From positions 414,001-478,000 of the forward strand of contig NZ_CP119082.1 in NCBI RefSeq assembly GCF_029027965.1: a DNA stretch of 64,000 nt, given 5' to 3'. The translations under genes and the position numbers were made by a program. The notes beneath the pieces are model-generated. The model did no database searches, was not told the DNA's origin, and saw only the letters and a list, made by a program, of their open reading frames with translations. Of the stretch, positions 42,661 to 52,031 are shown one piece after another (the first letter of the stretch is position 1; every line of letters begins with the position of its first letter). This stretch comes from Paracoccus sp. S3-43. GTDB taxonomy: Bacteria; Pseudomonadota; Alphaproteobacteria; Rhodobacterales; Rhodobacteraceae.

Positions 42661-44463
42661 ATGAGATATCCGGCACTTGCGATCGCGCTGCTTCTGGGCG
42701 GCGTCGCCATGGGCCAGGCCCAGCAGGCGACCGATGCCGTGGCGCCCGAGGGGGCGACCGAGGTGCCCGACCGGGCCGATGCCTTCGGTCCCCTGACCGA
42801 TGCCGCGCGCGCGGCCCTGACCGCCAAGGCCGAGGGCAGGCCCGTCTCCGGCAAGGACTGGATGGTCAGCGCGGCCCATCCGCTGGCGGTCCAGGCCGGG
42901 GCCGAGGTTCTGGAGGCCGGGGGCAGCGCGGCGGATGCGATGGTCGCCGTGCAGACGGTGCTGGGACTGGTGGAACCGCAAAGCTCGGGCCTGGGGGGAG
43001 GGGCCTTCCTGGTCTGGTATGACGCGGAAACCGGCGATCTGACCACGCTGGACGGGAGAGAGACCGCGCCCCTGGCCGCGACGCCCACGCTGTTTCTGGA
43101 CGATGCCGGACAGCCGATGGAATTCATGGATGCCGTGGTCGGCGGCCGTTCGGTCGGCACCCCCGGCACCCCCGCCCTGCTGGAGGCCGCGCATCGCAGA
43201 TGGGGCCGGGCGAATTGGGCGGGTCTGTTCGACGACGCCCTGCGGCTGGCCGAGGAAGGCTTCGCCGTCTCGCCCCGCCTGGCCGATCTGGTCGCGGCCG
43301 AGGGTGACGCCCTGCAACCTGACCCGGCAACGGCGGCCTATTTCTTTCCCGGCGGAAAGCCGGTCGCGGCAGGGGCATTGCTGAAAAACCCGGCCTATGC
43401 CGACACGCTGCGCAGGTTGGCGGACCAAGGCGCCGACGGGTTCTATCGGGGCGAGGTCGCCGAGGGCATCGTCGCCGCCGTGCGGGGCGCGGACAATCCC
43501 GGCCTGCTGGCCCTGGGCGATCTGGCCGCCTATCGCGTGGTCGAACGCCCCGCCGTCTGCGTGGAATACCGCGCCCACGATGTCTGCGGCATGGGGCCGC
43601 CCTCGTCCGGGGGGCTGACCGTGGGGCAGATCCTGGGGATGCTGGGCGGGTACGATCTGGCGGCACTGGGGGCGGAAAACCCGGACAGCTGGCGGCTGAT
43701 CGGCGACGCCTCGCGGCTGGCCTTTGCCGACCGGGGCCGCTTCATGGCCGACAGCGACCATGTGCCGATGCCGACCGAGGGGCTGATCGATCCCGCCTAT
43801 CTGGCCGAACGGGCCAAGCTGCTGGCGGGCGACGACAGCCTGCCCGAGGTCGCGCCGGGCCAGCCCGGCTGGTCCCACGCGGCGCTGTGGGGGCAGGACG
43901 CGTCGCTGGAACTGCCCTCGACCACGCATATCTCGATCGTAGACGGGCAGGGCAATGCGCTGTCGATGACCACCACCATCGAGAACGGCTTCGGGTCGCG
44001 GGTGATGGCGCATGGCTTCCTGCTGAACAACGAACTGACCGATTTCAGCTTCGAGACCCATGACGCCGAGGGCTGGCCCATCGCCAATGCGCTGGCGCCC
44101 GGCAAGCGGCCCCGGTCGTCCATGGCGCCGACCATCGTGCTGAAGGATGGCAAGCCCGCGATGGTGATCGGATCGCCGGGCGGCAGCCGGATCATCGGCT
44201 ATGTCGCGCGGGCGATCATCGCCCATCTGGATTGGGGCATGGACATCCAGAAAGCCGTGGCCGCGCCCAATCTCGTGAACCGCTTCGGTCCCATGGATGT
44301 CGAACCGGGGCTGCCCGCCGCCTTGGCCGATGGGCTGACCGCCATCGGGTTCGAGGTGAAGCAGACCGAACTGACCTCGGGCCTGCAAGGCATCGTGATC
44401 GGTCCCGAGGGCCTGTCGGGCGGCGCCGATCCCCGGCGGGAAGGCATCGCCCTGGGCGGCTGA
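42661..44463 (+). CDS. ggt: Gamma-glutamyltransferase (periplasmic)
   Basis: Ntn-hydrolase that cleaves glutathione and other gamma-glutamyl compounds, 600 aa. The signal peptide is [21 protein letters not shown]. The large subunit has [20 protein letters not shown] and [15 protein letters not shown]; autocleavage should occur before Thr in [20 protein letters not shown], and the small subunit has the [12 protein letters not shown] oxyanion segment. Pro-Arg-Ser-Ser-Met ([11 protein letters not shown]) is also conserved. A bidirectional terminator follows. The length is normal. Confidence 0.95.
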   Translation: MRYPALAIALLLGGVAMGQAQQATDAVAPEGATEVPDRADAFGPLTDAARAALTAKAEGRPVSGKDWMVSAAHPLAVQAGAEVLEAGGSAADAMVAVQTVLGLVEPQSSGLGGGAFLVWYDAETGDLTTLDGRETAPLAATPTLFLDDAGQPMEFMDAVVGGRSVGTPGTPALLEAAHRRWGRANWAGLFDDALRLAEEGFAVSPRLADLVAAEGDALQPDPATAAYFFPGGKPVAAGALLKNPAYADTLRRLADQGADGFYRGEVAEGIVAAVRGADNPGLLALGDLAAYRVVERPAVCVEYRAHDVCGMGPPSSGGLTVGQILGMLGGYDLAALGAENPDSWRLIGDASRLAFADRGRFMADSDHVPMPTEGLIDPAYLAERAKLLAGDDSLPEVAPGQPGWSHAALWGQDASLELPSTTHISIVDGQGNALSMTTTIENGFGSRVMAHGFLLNNELTDFSFETHDAEGWPIANALAPGKRPRSSMAPTIVLKDGKPAMVIGSPGGSRIIGYVARAIIAHLDWGMDIQKAVAAPNLVNRFGPMDVEPGLPAALADGLTAIGFEVKQTELTSGLQGIVIGPEGLSGGADPRREGIALGG

Positions 44464-44470
44464 GCCATGA

Positions 44471-44498
44471 AAAAGGGCGCGCCTGACGCGCGCCCTTT
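44471..44498. terminator. Bidirectional terminator between ggt and the PRC-barrel gene
   Basis: AAAGGGCGCG and CGCGCCCTTT arms with a 7-nt loop give A/T runs on both sides, serving ggt (+) and the convergent gene ending at 44519 (-). Confidence 0.8.
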
Positions 44499-44518
44499 CC
44501 CGTGGGGGATGCCGCCGA

Positions 44519-45055
44519 TTATTCGTCGGCCCAGGCGAATTCCGGGGCGCTTTCCAGGGCCGCGCGGTTGGCGGTGAAGACGATGAAATATTCGTTCTCG
44601 GAATCGCCGTCGCGGATGGTGCGCAGGTCGTCCATGGCCACCGCCACGGTCCGTTCGCCCAGCCCCAGGAAGCCGCCGATATCGACCAGCACGGCCTTGA
44701 CCTGACCGTCCTCGCTCAGCACCAGGTCGCTGATCTCGCCGATGTCGTTCCAGTTCTGGTCGACCTCGGTATAGGTCGCGCCCACGTCCACCTCGGTTTC
44801 CGAGCTGTAGAGGCGCTTGCCGATAAAGGTCTCGGCCGACATATCGCCCGCCATGGCGGTATAGCCGAAGCCATCATCCGCGGCCGCGGTTGTCGTCCCC
44901 TCCGCGGCAGGCGGGGTGGTCGCAGCGGCGTCGGCGGGGGCTGCGGTCGTGGTGGCGTCCGTGGCGGGGGCGGTGGTGGCGTCGGTCGCCGTCTGCGCCA
45001 TCATGGGCGAGGCGAGCATGGCGACAAGGGCGGTGGAAGCAAGCAGCTTGGTCAT
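44519..45055 (-). CDS. Periplasmic PRC-barrel domain protein
   Basis: A 178-aa exported protein. The signal peptide is MTKLLASTALVAMLASPMMA. Residues 22-62 are a low-complexity Ala/Thr/Asp linker. The PRC-barrel follows from about residue 75: ETFIGKRLYSSETEVDVG, WNDIGEISDLVLSEDGQVKA and VLVDIGGFLGLGERTVAVAM. Such proteins are common in Rhizobiales and Rhodobacterales, with envelope or stress roles suggested but not settled. It stands alone between terminator and the divergent membrane protein gene. Confidence 0.88.
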   Translation of the reverse strand: MTKLLASTALVAMLASPMMAQTATDATTAPATDATTTAAPADAAATTPPAAEGTTTAAADDGFGYTAMAGDMSAETFIGKRLYSSETEVDVGATYTEVDQNWNDIGEISDLVLSEDGQVKAVLVDIGGFLGLGERTVAVAMDDLRTIRDGDSENEYFIVFTANRAALESAPEFAWADE

Positions 45056-45197
45056 CGGCAATGTTCCTTCATGTCTGCGTCTGTTCGGTCCGGCAGGCCC
45101 GGCTGTCCAGTCAACAGCCGGGACGGGACGGGGTTCCCACACGAATTGGCCAACTGCGCGTGATGGGGGGCGACGGGCCGCGAAACGGTGCCTTTCT

Positions 45198-45211
45198 TTG
45201 CGTTCGAACAA
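45198..45211 (+). promoter_or_regulatory. FNR/Nnr-type box before the membrane protein gene
   Basis: TTGCG-TTCG-AACAA, 55 nt upstream of the ATG at 45266. It deviates in one position from the palindrome TTGCG-N4-CGCAA seen before nirK/nnrS and pseudoazurin. Confidence 0.6.
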
Positions 45212-45265
45212 CGACGCCCCGGCCCGGCCGGGGAATTCTGTGCGTCAAGGCTTTGGGGATCGGAC

Positions 45266-46621
45266 ATGCTGGGCAAGGCGCTTTCCAGATGGACATTGGC
45301 GTGGTTCGCCTCGGCGCTGGCGTTTCTGCTGGCGGCCCTGGTGCTGGCTTGCCTGGGCCTTGCCGGGCCCGGCCGCTGGTCGGGGGCAGGGGCCCTGGCC
45401 GCCGTGCATCTGTTCGCCCTTGGATGGCTGAGCCTGATGATGCTGGGATCGCTGATCCAGTTCGTGCCGGTGCTGACCGCGCGCAGGCTGATCCTGCCCC
45501 GGCTGGCGCTGCCCGCGCTGATCCTGTGCGGCCTGGGGACGCTGATGCTGGCGGCGGGGTTCCTGGCGCTGGAGGGCTGGCCCACGGGCATCCTGCTGGC
45601 GGCGGGGCCGGTGCTGCTGGGGCTGGGCTTCGCGCTGGCCTTGGCGATGCTGGGCGGGACGCTGGTCGCCGCGCGGGCCTGGCGCAGCCAGGACGGGGCC
45701 ACGGTGCTGACGGCGCTGCTGGCGCTGCCGATCCTGTGGGCAACCGGGGCGGGCATGGCCTGGGCCTTCGGGGGCGCGGGCTGGGCCGCCGCGCTGCTGC
45801 CCGACGGGCTGGCGCTGCATATCCTGCTGGGCGGGGGCTTCTGGCTGACCCTGGCGGCGATGGGCGTCAGCTATCGGCTGTTTCCGATGTTCCTGATCGC
45901 CCCGGACGGGGGCAGCCGCCTGCGCCGCGCGGCGCTGATCGGGGCCGGGGCCGCGCTGGCGCTGCTGCTGGCCGCGCTTGGCGCCCTGCTGGCGGGCGGC
46001 GACCCCTGGCCCCTGGCCTGGGGCTGCGCTGTCGCCTGCGCCCTGACGAGCGCCCTGTATCTGGCCGAAATCCGCCGCATCTGGCGCAGCCGCCGCGCCC
46101 CCCGCCCCGAGGTCAACATGCTGTGGAGCCGCGCCGCCCTCGGCTTCCTGGCCCTTGCCGCGGCTCTGGCGATCCCCGCGCTGATTCTGGGCGGTCCCTG
46201 GGCCGAGGCTGCGGCCTTTGCCGCCCTGGTCGGGTGGCTGTCCACGCTGACGCTGGCGCAGATGGTCAAGATCACCAGCTTCCTGACCTGGATCCAGGTC
46301 TTCGCCCCCCGGATCGGACGCGCGCCCGTGCCGATGGTCCACGACCTGACCGATGCGCGGATGGCCGGGCGGTCTCTGGCGCTGTGGGTCGCGGGCACGC
46401 TGGGCGGCACCCTTGCGCTGGCCGCGCAAAGCCAGGCGGCCTTCGACCTCTCGGCCCTTGCGCTTTTGCTGGCGGCGCTGATCCATGGGCAGGAACTGAT
46501 CGCCATCCGCCGCCTGCGCCACCTGCCCGGCCGCCTGCGTCCCGCCACGCTGCCGCCGATGATCCTTCCCCCTTCCGACCGGAGTTTCGACCATGACAGC
46601 CCCCGCCCCGCATCGGCTTGA
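45266..46621 (+). CDS. Polytopic membrane protein of the nitric-oxide/denitrification cluster
   Basis: A 451-aa protein with about 12 predicted membrane helices, such as LAWFASALAFLLAALVLACL and VHLFALGWLSLMMLGSLIQF. Conserved-looking histidines fall in AAVHLFALGW, LALHILLGGGF and in VPMVHDLTD near the C-terminus, and the layout recalls heme-copper oxidase subunit I or NnrS. I do not recognise a named family. An FNR-type box and the following DUF2249 and DUF59 genes (29-nt overlap, then 13 nt) suggest a three-gene NO-responsive operon. Confidence 0.8.
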   Translation: MLGKALSRWTLAWFASALAFLLAALVLACLGLAGPGRWSGAGALAAVHLFALGWLSLMMLGSLIQFVPVLTARRLILPRLALPALILCGLGTLMLAAGFLALEGWPTGILLAAGPVLLGLGFALALAMLGGTLVAARAWRSQDGATVLTALLALPILWATGAGMAWAFGGAGWAAALLPDGLALHILLGGGFWLTLAAMGVSYRLFPMFLIAPDGGSRLRRAALIGAGAALALLLAALGALLAGGDPWPLAWGCAVACALTSALYLAEIRRIWRSRRAPRPEVNMLWSRAALGFLALAAALAIPALILGGPWAEAAAFAALVGWLSTLTLAQMVKITSFLTWIQVFAPRIGRAPVPMVHDLTDARMAGRSLALWVAGTLGGTLALAAQSQAAFDLSALALLLAALIHGQELIAIRRLRHLPGRLRPATLPPMILPPSDRSFDHDSPRPASA

Positions 46622-47111
46622 TGTCCGCCCCTCGCTTGCGCGGGGGCAGGATCCCTTTGCCCAGATCATGCAGGCCGTGGACGGTTTGCAGCCGGGTCAG
46701 CCGCTGCTGCTGATCGCGCCGTTCCGCCCCGTGCCCCTGTTCAACGTGATGGCCAATCGCGGCTTCTCGGCCAGCGACCGGCAATTGCCCGATGGCGGCT
46801 GGCAGGTGGAATTCACCCCCGTCGCCGGCGAGACGGTCGAGGACGGGCTGGCCCCCGGATCCGCGCCCGGCGCCGCGCTGTGGCCCGATCCGGTCCGCAC
46901 GCTGGAACTGTCGGGGCTGATGCCGCCCGAGCCGATGGTCCGCATCCTGGAAACCATCGACCGCATGGCGCCGGGCGAGGTGCTGTTCGCCACGCTGGAC
47001 CGCGAGCCGATGTTCCTGTTCCCCGAACTGGCGATGCGCCATCACGAATGGGCGGGCAATTTCGCGGCCGACGGGGCGACCTATCGGCTGCTGGTGCGGC
47101 GCGGGAACTGA
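46593..47111 (+). CDS. Tandem DUF2249 protein
   Basis: A 172-aa soluble protein with two DUF2249 modules: LDVRPSLARGQDPFAQIMQA with GQPLLLIAPFRPVPLFNVMA, then TLELSGLMPPEPMVRILETI with GEVLFATLDREPMFLFPELA. The family occurs with denitrification and hemerythrin-like genes; its biochemical role is not known. It overlaps the upstream membrane protein gene by 29 nt, indicating coupling. Confidence 0.85.
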   Translation: MTAPAPHRLDVRPSLARGQDPFAQIMQAVDGLQPGQPLLLIAPFRPVPLFNVMANRGFSASDRQLPDGGWQVEFTPVAGETVEDGLAPGSAPGAALWPDPVRTLELSGLMPPEPMVRILETIDRMAPGEVLFATLDREPMFLFPELAMRHHEWAGNFAADGATYRLLVRRGN

Positions 47112-47124
47112 ACGGGGAACGGCC

Positions 47125-47403
47125 ATGGCCGACTTGCAGGATCGGGTCCGCGACAGGCTGCGGACCGTGCTGGACCCGGAAACCGGCCGCGATCTGCTGG
47201 CCATGGGCATGATCTATGGCATCCAGACCGAGGGCGGTCATGTCGGGGTGCAGATGACGACCACCACGCGCGGCTGCCCGCTGGCGGATTTCCTGCGCCT
47301 GGGGGTGGAAACGGCGCTGCAATCGGTGGAGGGCGCGACCTCGGTCGATGTGCGGCTGGTCTGGGAACCGGCCTGGACGCCGGACCGGATGGAGACGCTG
47401 TGA
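47125..47403 (+). CDS. MIP18/DUF59-family iron-sulfur assembly factor
   Basis: A 92-aa protein of the DUF59 family (PaaD/SufT-like). RTVLDPETGRDLLAMGMIYG at the N-terminus, MTTTTRGCPLADFLRLGVET with the conserved Cys, and VDVRLVWEPAWTPDRM at the end are diagnostic. Such proteins assist Fe-S cluster insertion. It is the last gene of the NO-associated trio. The IS481-family element sits 93 nt after its stop. Confidence 0.88.
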   Translation: MADLQDRVRDRLRTVLDPETGRDLLAMGMIYGIQTEGGHVGVQMTTTTRGCPLADFLRLGVETALQSVEGATSVDVRLVWEPAWTPDRMETL

Positions 47404-47490
47404 TTGGTCGGCGCCTTTCACTGGAGAAGGCGCGTGTCTTCGCCACGGCGTGACCTGTCCATCCCCGACCGCCCGGCCTCGAAGGCCCGG

Positions 47491-47496
47491 CCTAGG
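47491..47496. repeat. 6-bp target site duplication CCTAGG of copy B (partner at 48508-48513)
   Basis: Matching hexamers flank copy B. The right copy contains CTAG (48509-48512), which serves as stop codon for both the transposase (+) and nnrS (-). Confidence 0.9.
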
Positions 47497-48507
47497 TGTT
47501 TGATCCCACGGTTTGATGGTGCGATCCTTTCTCAGGGATGGAGGGAAGCATTATGGGCCAGGTTCGTCACGGGAGCGCCACGACCACGCACGCCGTCAGA
47601 GCTGCAATACAACGATCGCAAGCTTCGCTCGCGACGCTGAGCCGGGAGCTCGGCATTAACCCCAAGACAGTGGCGAAGTGGCGCAAGCGAGCGACGGTCG
47701 ATGATCTCAAGACAGGGCCGAAGGAGCCACGCTCCACGGTTTTGACAGAAGCCGAGGAGGCGGCCATCGTCGCGTTCAGGCTGCACACGCTTTTGCCGCT
47801 GGACGACTGCCTCTATGCCCTGCAGCCATCAATTCCACACCTGACACGCTCAGCGCTGCATCGGTGCCTTCAGCGCCACGGCATCTCTCGACTGCCCGAC
47901 GTGGAAGGCGACAAGCCGAAACGGTCGAAGTTCAAGCGCTACCCTATCGGCTTCTTTCATATCGACATCGCCGAGGTGCAGACTGCTGAAGGCAAGCTTT
48001 ACCTGTTCGTCGGCATTGACCGCACGAGCAAGTTTGCCGTGACCCAGCTCGTCGACAAGGCGGACAGGAAGACAGCTTGGGAGTTCCTGCAGCACATGCT
48101 CGAAGCCGTGCCCTATCAGGTCCATACCATCCTCACCGACAACGGTATTCAGTTCGCCGAGCAGCCTCGGAACCGGAACACCATCTATTCCAGACCTATG
48201 CGCTTTGACATGATCTGCGAGGCCAACGGCATTGAGCACCGCCTGACGAAGCCCAACCACCCGTGGACCAACGGTCAGGTCGAGCGGATGAACCGCACGA
48301 TCAAGGACGCCACCGTCAAACGCTTTCACTACACCAGCCACGACGAGCTCCGCACGCATCTCGCCGACTTCATGGCAGCCTACAACTTCGCGCGTAGGCT
48401 CAAGACCCTCGGCGGCCTCACGCCCTACGAATACATCTGCAAGATCTGGACATCAGAGCCAGACAGATTCATCCTAAACCCGATCCACCAGATGCCGGGA
48501 CTGAACA
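47497..48507 (+). mobile_element. IS481-family insertion sequence, copy B
   Basis: A 1,011-bp element matching copy A at 2021-3031 but inverted relative to it. It is inserted at the stop codon of nnrS without changing that protein, because the duplicated CCTAGG restores the TAG. Ends and flanking hexamers are as in copy A. Confidence 0.92.
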
Positions 48508-48512
48508 CCTAG
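47553..48512 (+). CDS. IS481-family transposase, copy B
   Basis: The same protein as copy A: helix-turn-helix (LSRELGINPKTVAKWRKR), DDE core (HIDIAEV, LTDNGIQF, GQVERMNR) and C-terminus HQMPGLNT. I chose the ATG at 47553, with GGAGGGAAG upstream, over the ATG at 47538. The stop TAG (48510-48512) lies in the target duplication outside the element, and overlaps the nnrS stop on the other strand. Nothing suggests inactivation. Confidence 0.93.
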   Translation: MGQVRHGSATTTHAVRAAIQRSQASLATLSRELGINPKTVAKWRKRATVDDLKTGPKEPRSTVLTEAEEAAIVAFRLHTLLPLDDCLYALQPSIPHLTRSALHRCLQRHGISRLPDVEGDKPKRSKFKRYPIGFFHIDIAEVQTAEGKLYLFVGIDRTSKFAVTQLVDKADRKTAWEFLQHMLEAVPYQVHTILTDNGIQFAEQPRNRNTIYSRPMRFDMICEANGIEHRLTKPNHPWTNGQVERMNRTIKDATVKRFHYTSHDELRTHLADFMAAYNFARRLKTLGGLTPYEYICKIWTSEPDRFILNPIHQMPGLNT

Positions 48513-49717
48513 GCCGCCTGCATCCCGCCCGGCTGGCGACGTTGCCGCGCCAGCATCGGCGCATGTTCCGCCACGAACAGTCCGAAGGCCAGGATCCACA
48601 GGATCCCCGCTGCCTCCATCAGCCCGGCCGATCCGGCCAGATCCGCCAGCGGCCGCGCCAGGGCCGCCGCGAACAGGAACAGATAGGACAGCGTGGTCAG
48701 TCGCGATGCCGTCAGCGCCCGCCCGGTATGGCCTCGCGTGGCCCGCGTCATCACCGCCAGCATCATCGCCCCGATCACGCCCACCGTCAGCACATGCAGC
48801 GCCGAGACCGGCTGAACGACGCCCGCGACCGAACCCGCGACGGCCAGGAACCCCAGCGGCACGAAGCCATAGGCCAGGTGCAGCACCCACAGCAGCGGCT
48901 CTGCCGTGGTGGCCCAGCCGCGCCAGCGGGCCATCCGGGCGGCGTTCAGCAGCGCCGCCCCGGCGCCGGCCAGGGCGGTGGCGCGCGATCCGGGCGCCAG
49001 GGTCCAGGCGGCAAGCGCCAGGGCGGATGCCGCGATCACCCCCATGTCGAAGCGGTTATAGGGAACCGGCATCGCCGCCGCCCCCTGCCGGTTCAGCCAG
49101 TTGCGGGTAAAGCTGGGGATGATGCGCCCGCCGATGATCAGCACCAGCATCACATAGCCCGCCACCGCCGCCCGCAGCCAAAGGCCCGGATCGCCGCCCA
49201 GCAGCACCGCGCCGTGAAAGCCCAGGTTTCCCGCCATGACCGCCGTCACCCCGCCCAGCACCTTGAGGTCGTTCCACTTGCGCCCGGCGACGATTTCCCG
49301 TGCCGCCATGGCCAGCAGCAGGGGCAGGAAGGCGGCGTCGATCGCGGCCGCCGCCCAGGGGCCGGTCAGCGCGGCGGCCGCCATCGCCGCCCGGCCCGCC
49401 GCCCAGACCGAAAACAGCCCGATCAGCGCGCGGCCCGACACCGGCAGGCTGCCGGTCCAGTTGGGGATCGCGGTCAGCAGGAACCCCGCCAGCACCGCCG
49501 GGGCGAAGCCGAAGACCATCTCGTGCGCGTGCCACAGCGCCGGGCCGTAATCGCCGCCCAGCGGCAGGCCGTGGATCAGCGCGGCGATCCACAGCGCCAT
49601 GGCGGCCACCGCCCACAGCGCGCCGCCCAGGAAGAACGGCCGGAAGCCATAGGACCACAGCGCGGCGCCGTCGGCGCGCAGGCCGCGGGGGATTCGGGGA
49701 CGTTTCGCATCAGACAT
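48509..49717 (-). CDS. nnrS: NnrS, heme- and copper-containing membrane protein
   Basis: A 402-aa inner-membrane protein with about 12 helices, linked in related bacteria to relief of nitric oxide stress. [39 protein letters not shown] and [18 protein letters not shown] are the NnrS hallmarks, with the conserved histidines. It diverges from nirK; the FNR-type box 58 nt upstream of its ATG is shared. Its TAG is the CTAG into which copy B inserted, so the protein is unaltered. Confidence 0.94.
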   Translation of the reverse strand: MSDAKRPRIPRGLRADGAALWSYGFRPFFLGGALWAVAAMALWIAALIHGLPLGGDYGPALWHAHEMVFGFAPAVLAGFLLTAIPNWTGSLPVSGRALIGLFSVWAAGRAAMAAAALTGPWAAAAIDAAFLPLLLAMAAREIVAGRKWNDLKVLGGVTAVMAGNLGFHGAVLLGGDPGLWLRAAVAGYVMLVLIIGGRIIPSFTRNWLNRQGAAAMPVPYNRFDMGVIAASALALAAWTLAPGSRATALAGAGAALLNAARMARWRGWATTAEPLLWVLHLAYGFVPLGFLAVAGSVAGVVQPVSALHVLTVGVIGAMMLAVMTRATRGHTGRALTASRLTTLSYLFLFAAALARPLADLAGSAGLMEAAGILWILAFGLFVAEHAPMLARQRRQPGGMQAA

Positions 49718-49774
49718 GGCGCGTTCCTTTCGTAATCGTCACCCTGACCGATAGGCCGGAAAAACGCCCGCTCT

Positions 49775-49788
49775 TTGCGTTGCCGCAA
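49775..49788. promoter_or_regulatory. FNR/Nnr-type palindrome between nnrS and nirK
   Basis: TTGCG-TTGC-CGCAA, a perfect palindrome 58 nt before the nnrS ATG and 127 nt before the nirK ATG. It is suited to the Nnr-type regulator encoded at 52032. Confidence 0.8.
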
Positions 49789-49914
49789 GCATCGGGGCGA
49801 AAGGCCCGCACTTGGTTGATCCAGGACAACGTTTGCCGCGACGCGGCGTGGCATTGTTCCCTCAACCGGAATGAACCGGGTCCGATCCTGTCACCGAGTA
49901 TGAAGGAACCAGCC

Positions 49915-51048
49915 ATGACCACCCTGTCCGTCAGTCGTCGCACGATCCTTGCAGGCGCAGCCATCGCGGGCGCGCTGAGCCAGGTCCGCATCGCCGCCGC
50001 CGAAACCGCCGAGGCCGCCAAGGTGCTGACCCCGGCTGCCGCCACCGACGTGAACAGCCTGCCGCGCGTCAAGGTGGATCTGGTCGATCCGCCCTTCGTC
50101 CACGCCCATGAACAGGTCGCGACCGGCGGCCCGAAGGTCGTCGAATTCGAGATGACCATCATCGAGAAGAAGATCAAGCTGGACGACAGCGGCGCGGAAT
50201 ACTGGGCCTCGACCTTCAACGGCACCGTGCCGGGACCGCTGATGGTGGTCCACGAGGGCGATTATGTCGAACTGACCCTGATCAACCCCGACACCAACGA
50301 GCTGATGCACAACATCGACTTCCACAGCTCGACCGGGGCGCTCGGCGGCGGGGCGCTGACCCAGGTGAACCCCGGCGAACGCTGCGTGCTGCGCTGGAAG
50401 GCCACGAAACCCGGCGTCTTCGTGTATCACTGCGCCCCTCCGGGCATGGTGGCCTGGCACGTCGTGTCGGGGATGAACGGCGCGGTGATGGTGCTGCCGC
50501 GCGACGGGCTGAAGGACCGCAACGGCAAGCTGGTCAGCTATGACAAGGTCTATTACGTCGGCGAACAGGACTTCTATGTCCCGCGCGACGAGGCGGGCAA
50601 CTGGAAGACCTATGACAGCCCCGGCGAAAGCTACGAGGATGTCGTGGCGGTCATGAAGACCCTGACGCCCACGCATGTGGTCTTCAACGGGGCGGTGGGG
50701 GCGCTGACCGGCGACAACGCGATGACCGCCAATGTCGGCGAGACGGTGGCCTTCGTCCACAGCCAGGCCAACCGCGACACCCGGCCCCACCTGATCGGCG
50801 GGCACGGCAACTATGTCTGGGCGACCGGCAAGTTCAACAACCCGCCCGAGGAGGGCCTGGAAACCTGGTTCATTCCGGGCGGCACGGCGGGGCTGATGAT
50901 CTATACCTTCGAACAGCCCGGCGTCTATGCCTATGTGAACCACAACCTGATCGAGGCTTTCGAGCTTGGCGCCGCCGCCCATGTCGTCGTCAAGGGCGAC
51001 TGGAACGACGACCTGATGACGCAGGTTCTGGCCCCGGCCGCCGTCTGA
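49915..51048 (+). CDS. nirK: Copper nitrite reductase
   Basis: Periplasmic trimeric enzyme reducing nitrite to NO, 377 aa. The N-terminus [19 protein letters not shown] looks like a twin-arginine signal. Copper sites are visible: [17 protein letters not shown] (His for both sites), [21 protein letters not shown] (Cys, His and Met of the type 1 site) and [12 protein letters not shown] (type 2 His). The ATG at 49915 follows AAGGA; 49900 is an alternative. A strong terminator lies after the stop, yet nirV follows. Confidence 0.97.
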   Translation: MTTLSVSRRTILAGAAIAGALSQVRIAAAETAEAAKVLTPAAATDVNSLPRVKVDLVDPPFVHAHEQVATGGPKVVEFEMTIIEKKIKLDDSGAEYWASTFNGTVPGPLMVVHEGDYVELTLINPDTNELMHNIDFHSSTGALGGGALTQVNPGERCVLRWKATKPGVFVYHCAPPGMVAWHVVSGMNGAVMVLPRDGLKDRNGKLVSYDKVYYVGEQDFYVPRDEAGNWKTYDSPGESYEDVVAVMKTLTPTHVVFNGAVGALTGDNAMTANVGETVAFVHSQANRDTRPHLIGGHGNYVWATGKFNNPPEEGLETWFIPGGTAGLMIYTFEQPGVYAYVNHNLIEAFELGAAAHVVVKGDWNDDLMTQVLAPAAV

Positions 51049-51064
51049 TCCGGCCGTGATTCCC

Positions 51065-51116
51065 GCCGTCCCCGCGCATCCCCGCGCGGGGACGGCCCCA
51101 TCCCCTTTTTCCCAAA
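51065..51116 (+). terminator. Terminator between nirK and nirV
   Basis: GCCGTCCCCGCGC and GCGCGGGGACGGC form a perfect 13-bp stem with a 6-nt loop, followed after 9 nt by CCCTTTTTCCC. Partial read-through would lower nirV relative to nirK. Confidence 0.8.
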
Positions 51117-51133
51117 AGCCCGGAGCGAAGGAC

Positions 51134-51961
51134 ATGCACGCCACCGTTGTTCTGCTGGCCGGGGCCGTCGCCGGCGCGCTTGGCCTGTCGCTGTGGCCGC
51201 TGGACCATCGCGCCGCCCCCGACCCGGCCCGTCCCGACCTGCCCCGGATGGTGCGGTTGGACCCGCAGCCCTTCGAACACCGCCTGGACGGCGACTGGCG
51301 CCAGGCGGGCCGGTCCACCGATGCGCCCGTGCAGGTGAGCCGGATCCCCGCCCCGGTCGAGATCATGGAAACCGCCGTCAGCACCGGCCAATGGCAGGAT
51401 TGCGTGGCGGCGGGCGCCTGCCTTGCGCCGGGCGGTCCTGTCGACCGCCCCGACCTGCCGGTGACGGGGGTCAGCTGGCTGGACGCGGTGGCCTATGCCG
51501 ATTGGCTGTCGGCGCAGACCGGGCAGGTCTGGCGCCTGCCCGCCGATGTCGAATGGGCCTATGCGGCGACCGAGATGTTTCGCGACGACGCCCTGGGCCT
51601 GAGCAGCGATCCCGACAACCCGGCGGTCCGCTGGCTGGCGGAATATGCCGCCGACGCGGCCCGCAGCCGCGAGCTGGACCGCGAAATCCGCCCGGTGGGC
51701 AGCCTGAACGTCAATTCGAAGGGCGTCCGCGATATCGGCGGGGCGGTCTGGGAATGGACCTCGACCTGCCTGCGCCGGGTTGATCAGGACGCCTCGGGCG
51801 CGATCCTGCGCCAGGACGACATCTGCGGCATCTATATCGTCGAAGGGCTGCACCGCGCCGCCGTCGCCGATTTCGTGCGCGATCCCAATTCCGGCGGCTG
51901 CTCGGTGGGGGTGCCCCCCGCCAACCTGGGTTTCCGCCTGGTCCGAGAGATCGCGGGCTGA
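51134..51961 (+). CDS. nirV: NirV, formylglycine-generating-enzyme-like protein
   Basis: A 275-aa protein with an N-terminal membrane anchor or signal (TVVLLAGAVAGALGLSLWPL) and an FGE-sulfatase fold: VEIMETAVSTGQWQDCVAAG, PVTGVSWLDAVAYADWLSAQ, WRLPADVEWAYAA and VWEWTSTCLRR. The gene commonly follows nirK, where it may help mature or stabilise the reductase; its exact function is unsettled. The FGE active-site cysteine pattern is not obvious here. Confidence 0.9.
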   Translation: MHATVVLLAGAVAGALGLSLWPLDHRAAPDPARPDLPRMVRLDPQPFEHRLDGDWRQAGRSTDAPVQVSRIPAPVEIMETAVSTGQWQDCVAAGACLAPGGPVDRPDLPVTGVSWLDAVAYADWLSAQTGQVWRLPADVEWAYAATEMFRDDALGLSSDPDNPAVRWLAEYAADAARSRELDREIRPVGSLNVNSKGVRDIGGAVWEWTSTCLRRVDQDASGAILRQDDICGIYIVEGLHRAAVADFVRDPNSGGCSVGVPPANLGFRLVREIAG

Positions 51962-52031
51962 CCGAGCGTCCCCGATCCATCGAAGGCTTTGCGTCCCCCT
52001 TCGTTTTGCGGCACTAACAAAGGAACCCAAG

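Noticed and set aside
51988..52012. Possible FNR-type box before the nnr gene
   Set aside because: TTGCG occurs once but no matching CAA half-site follows at the right spacing.
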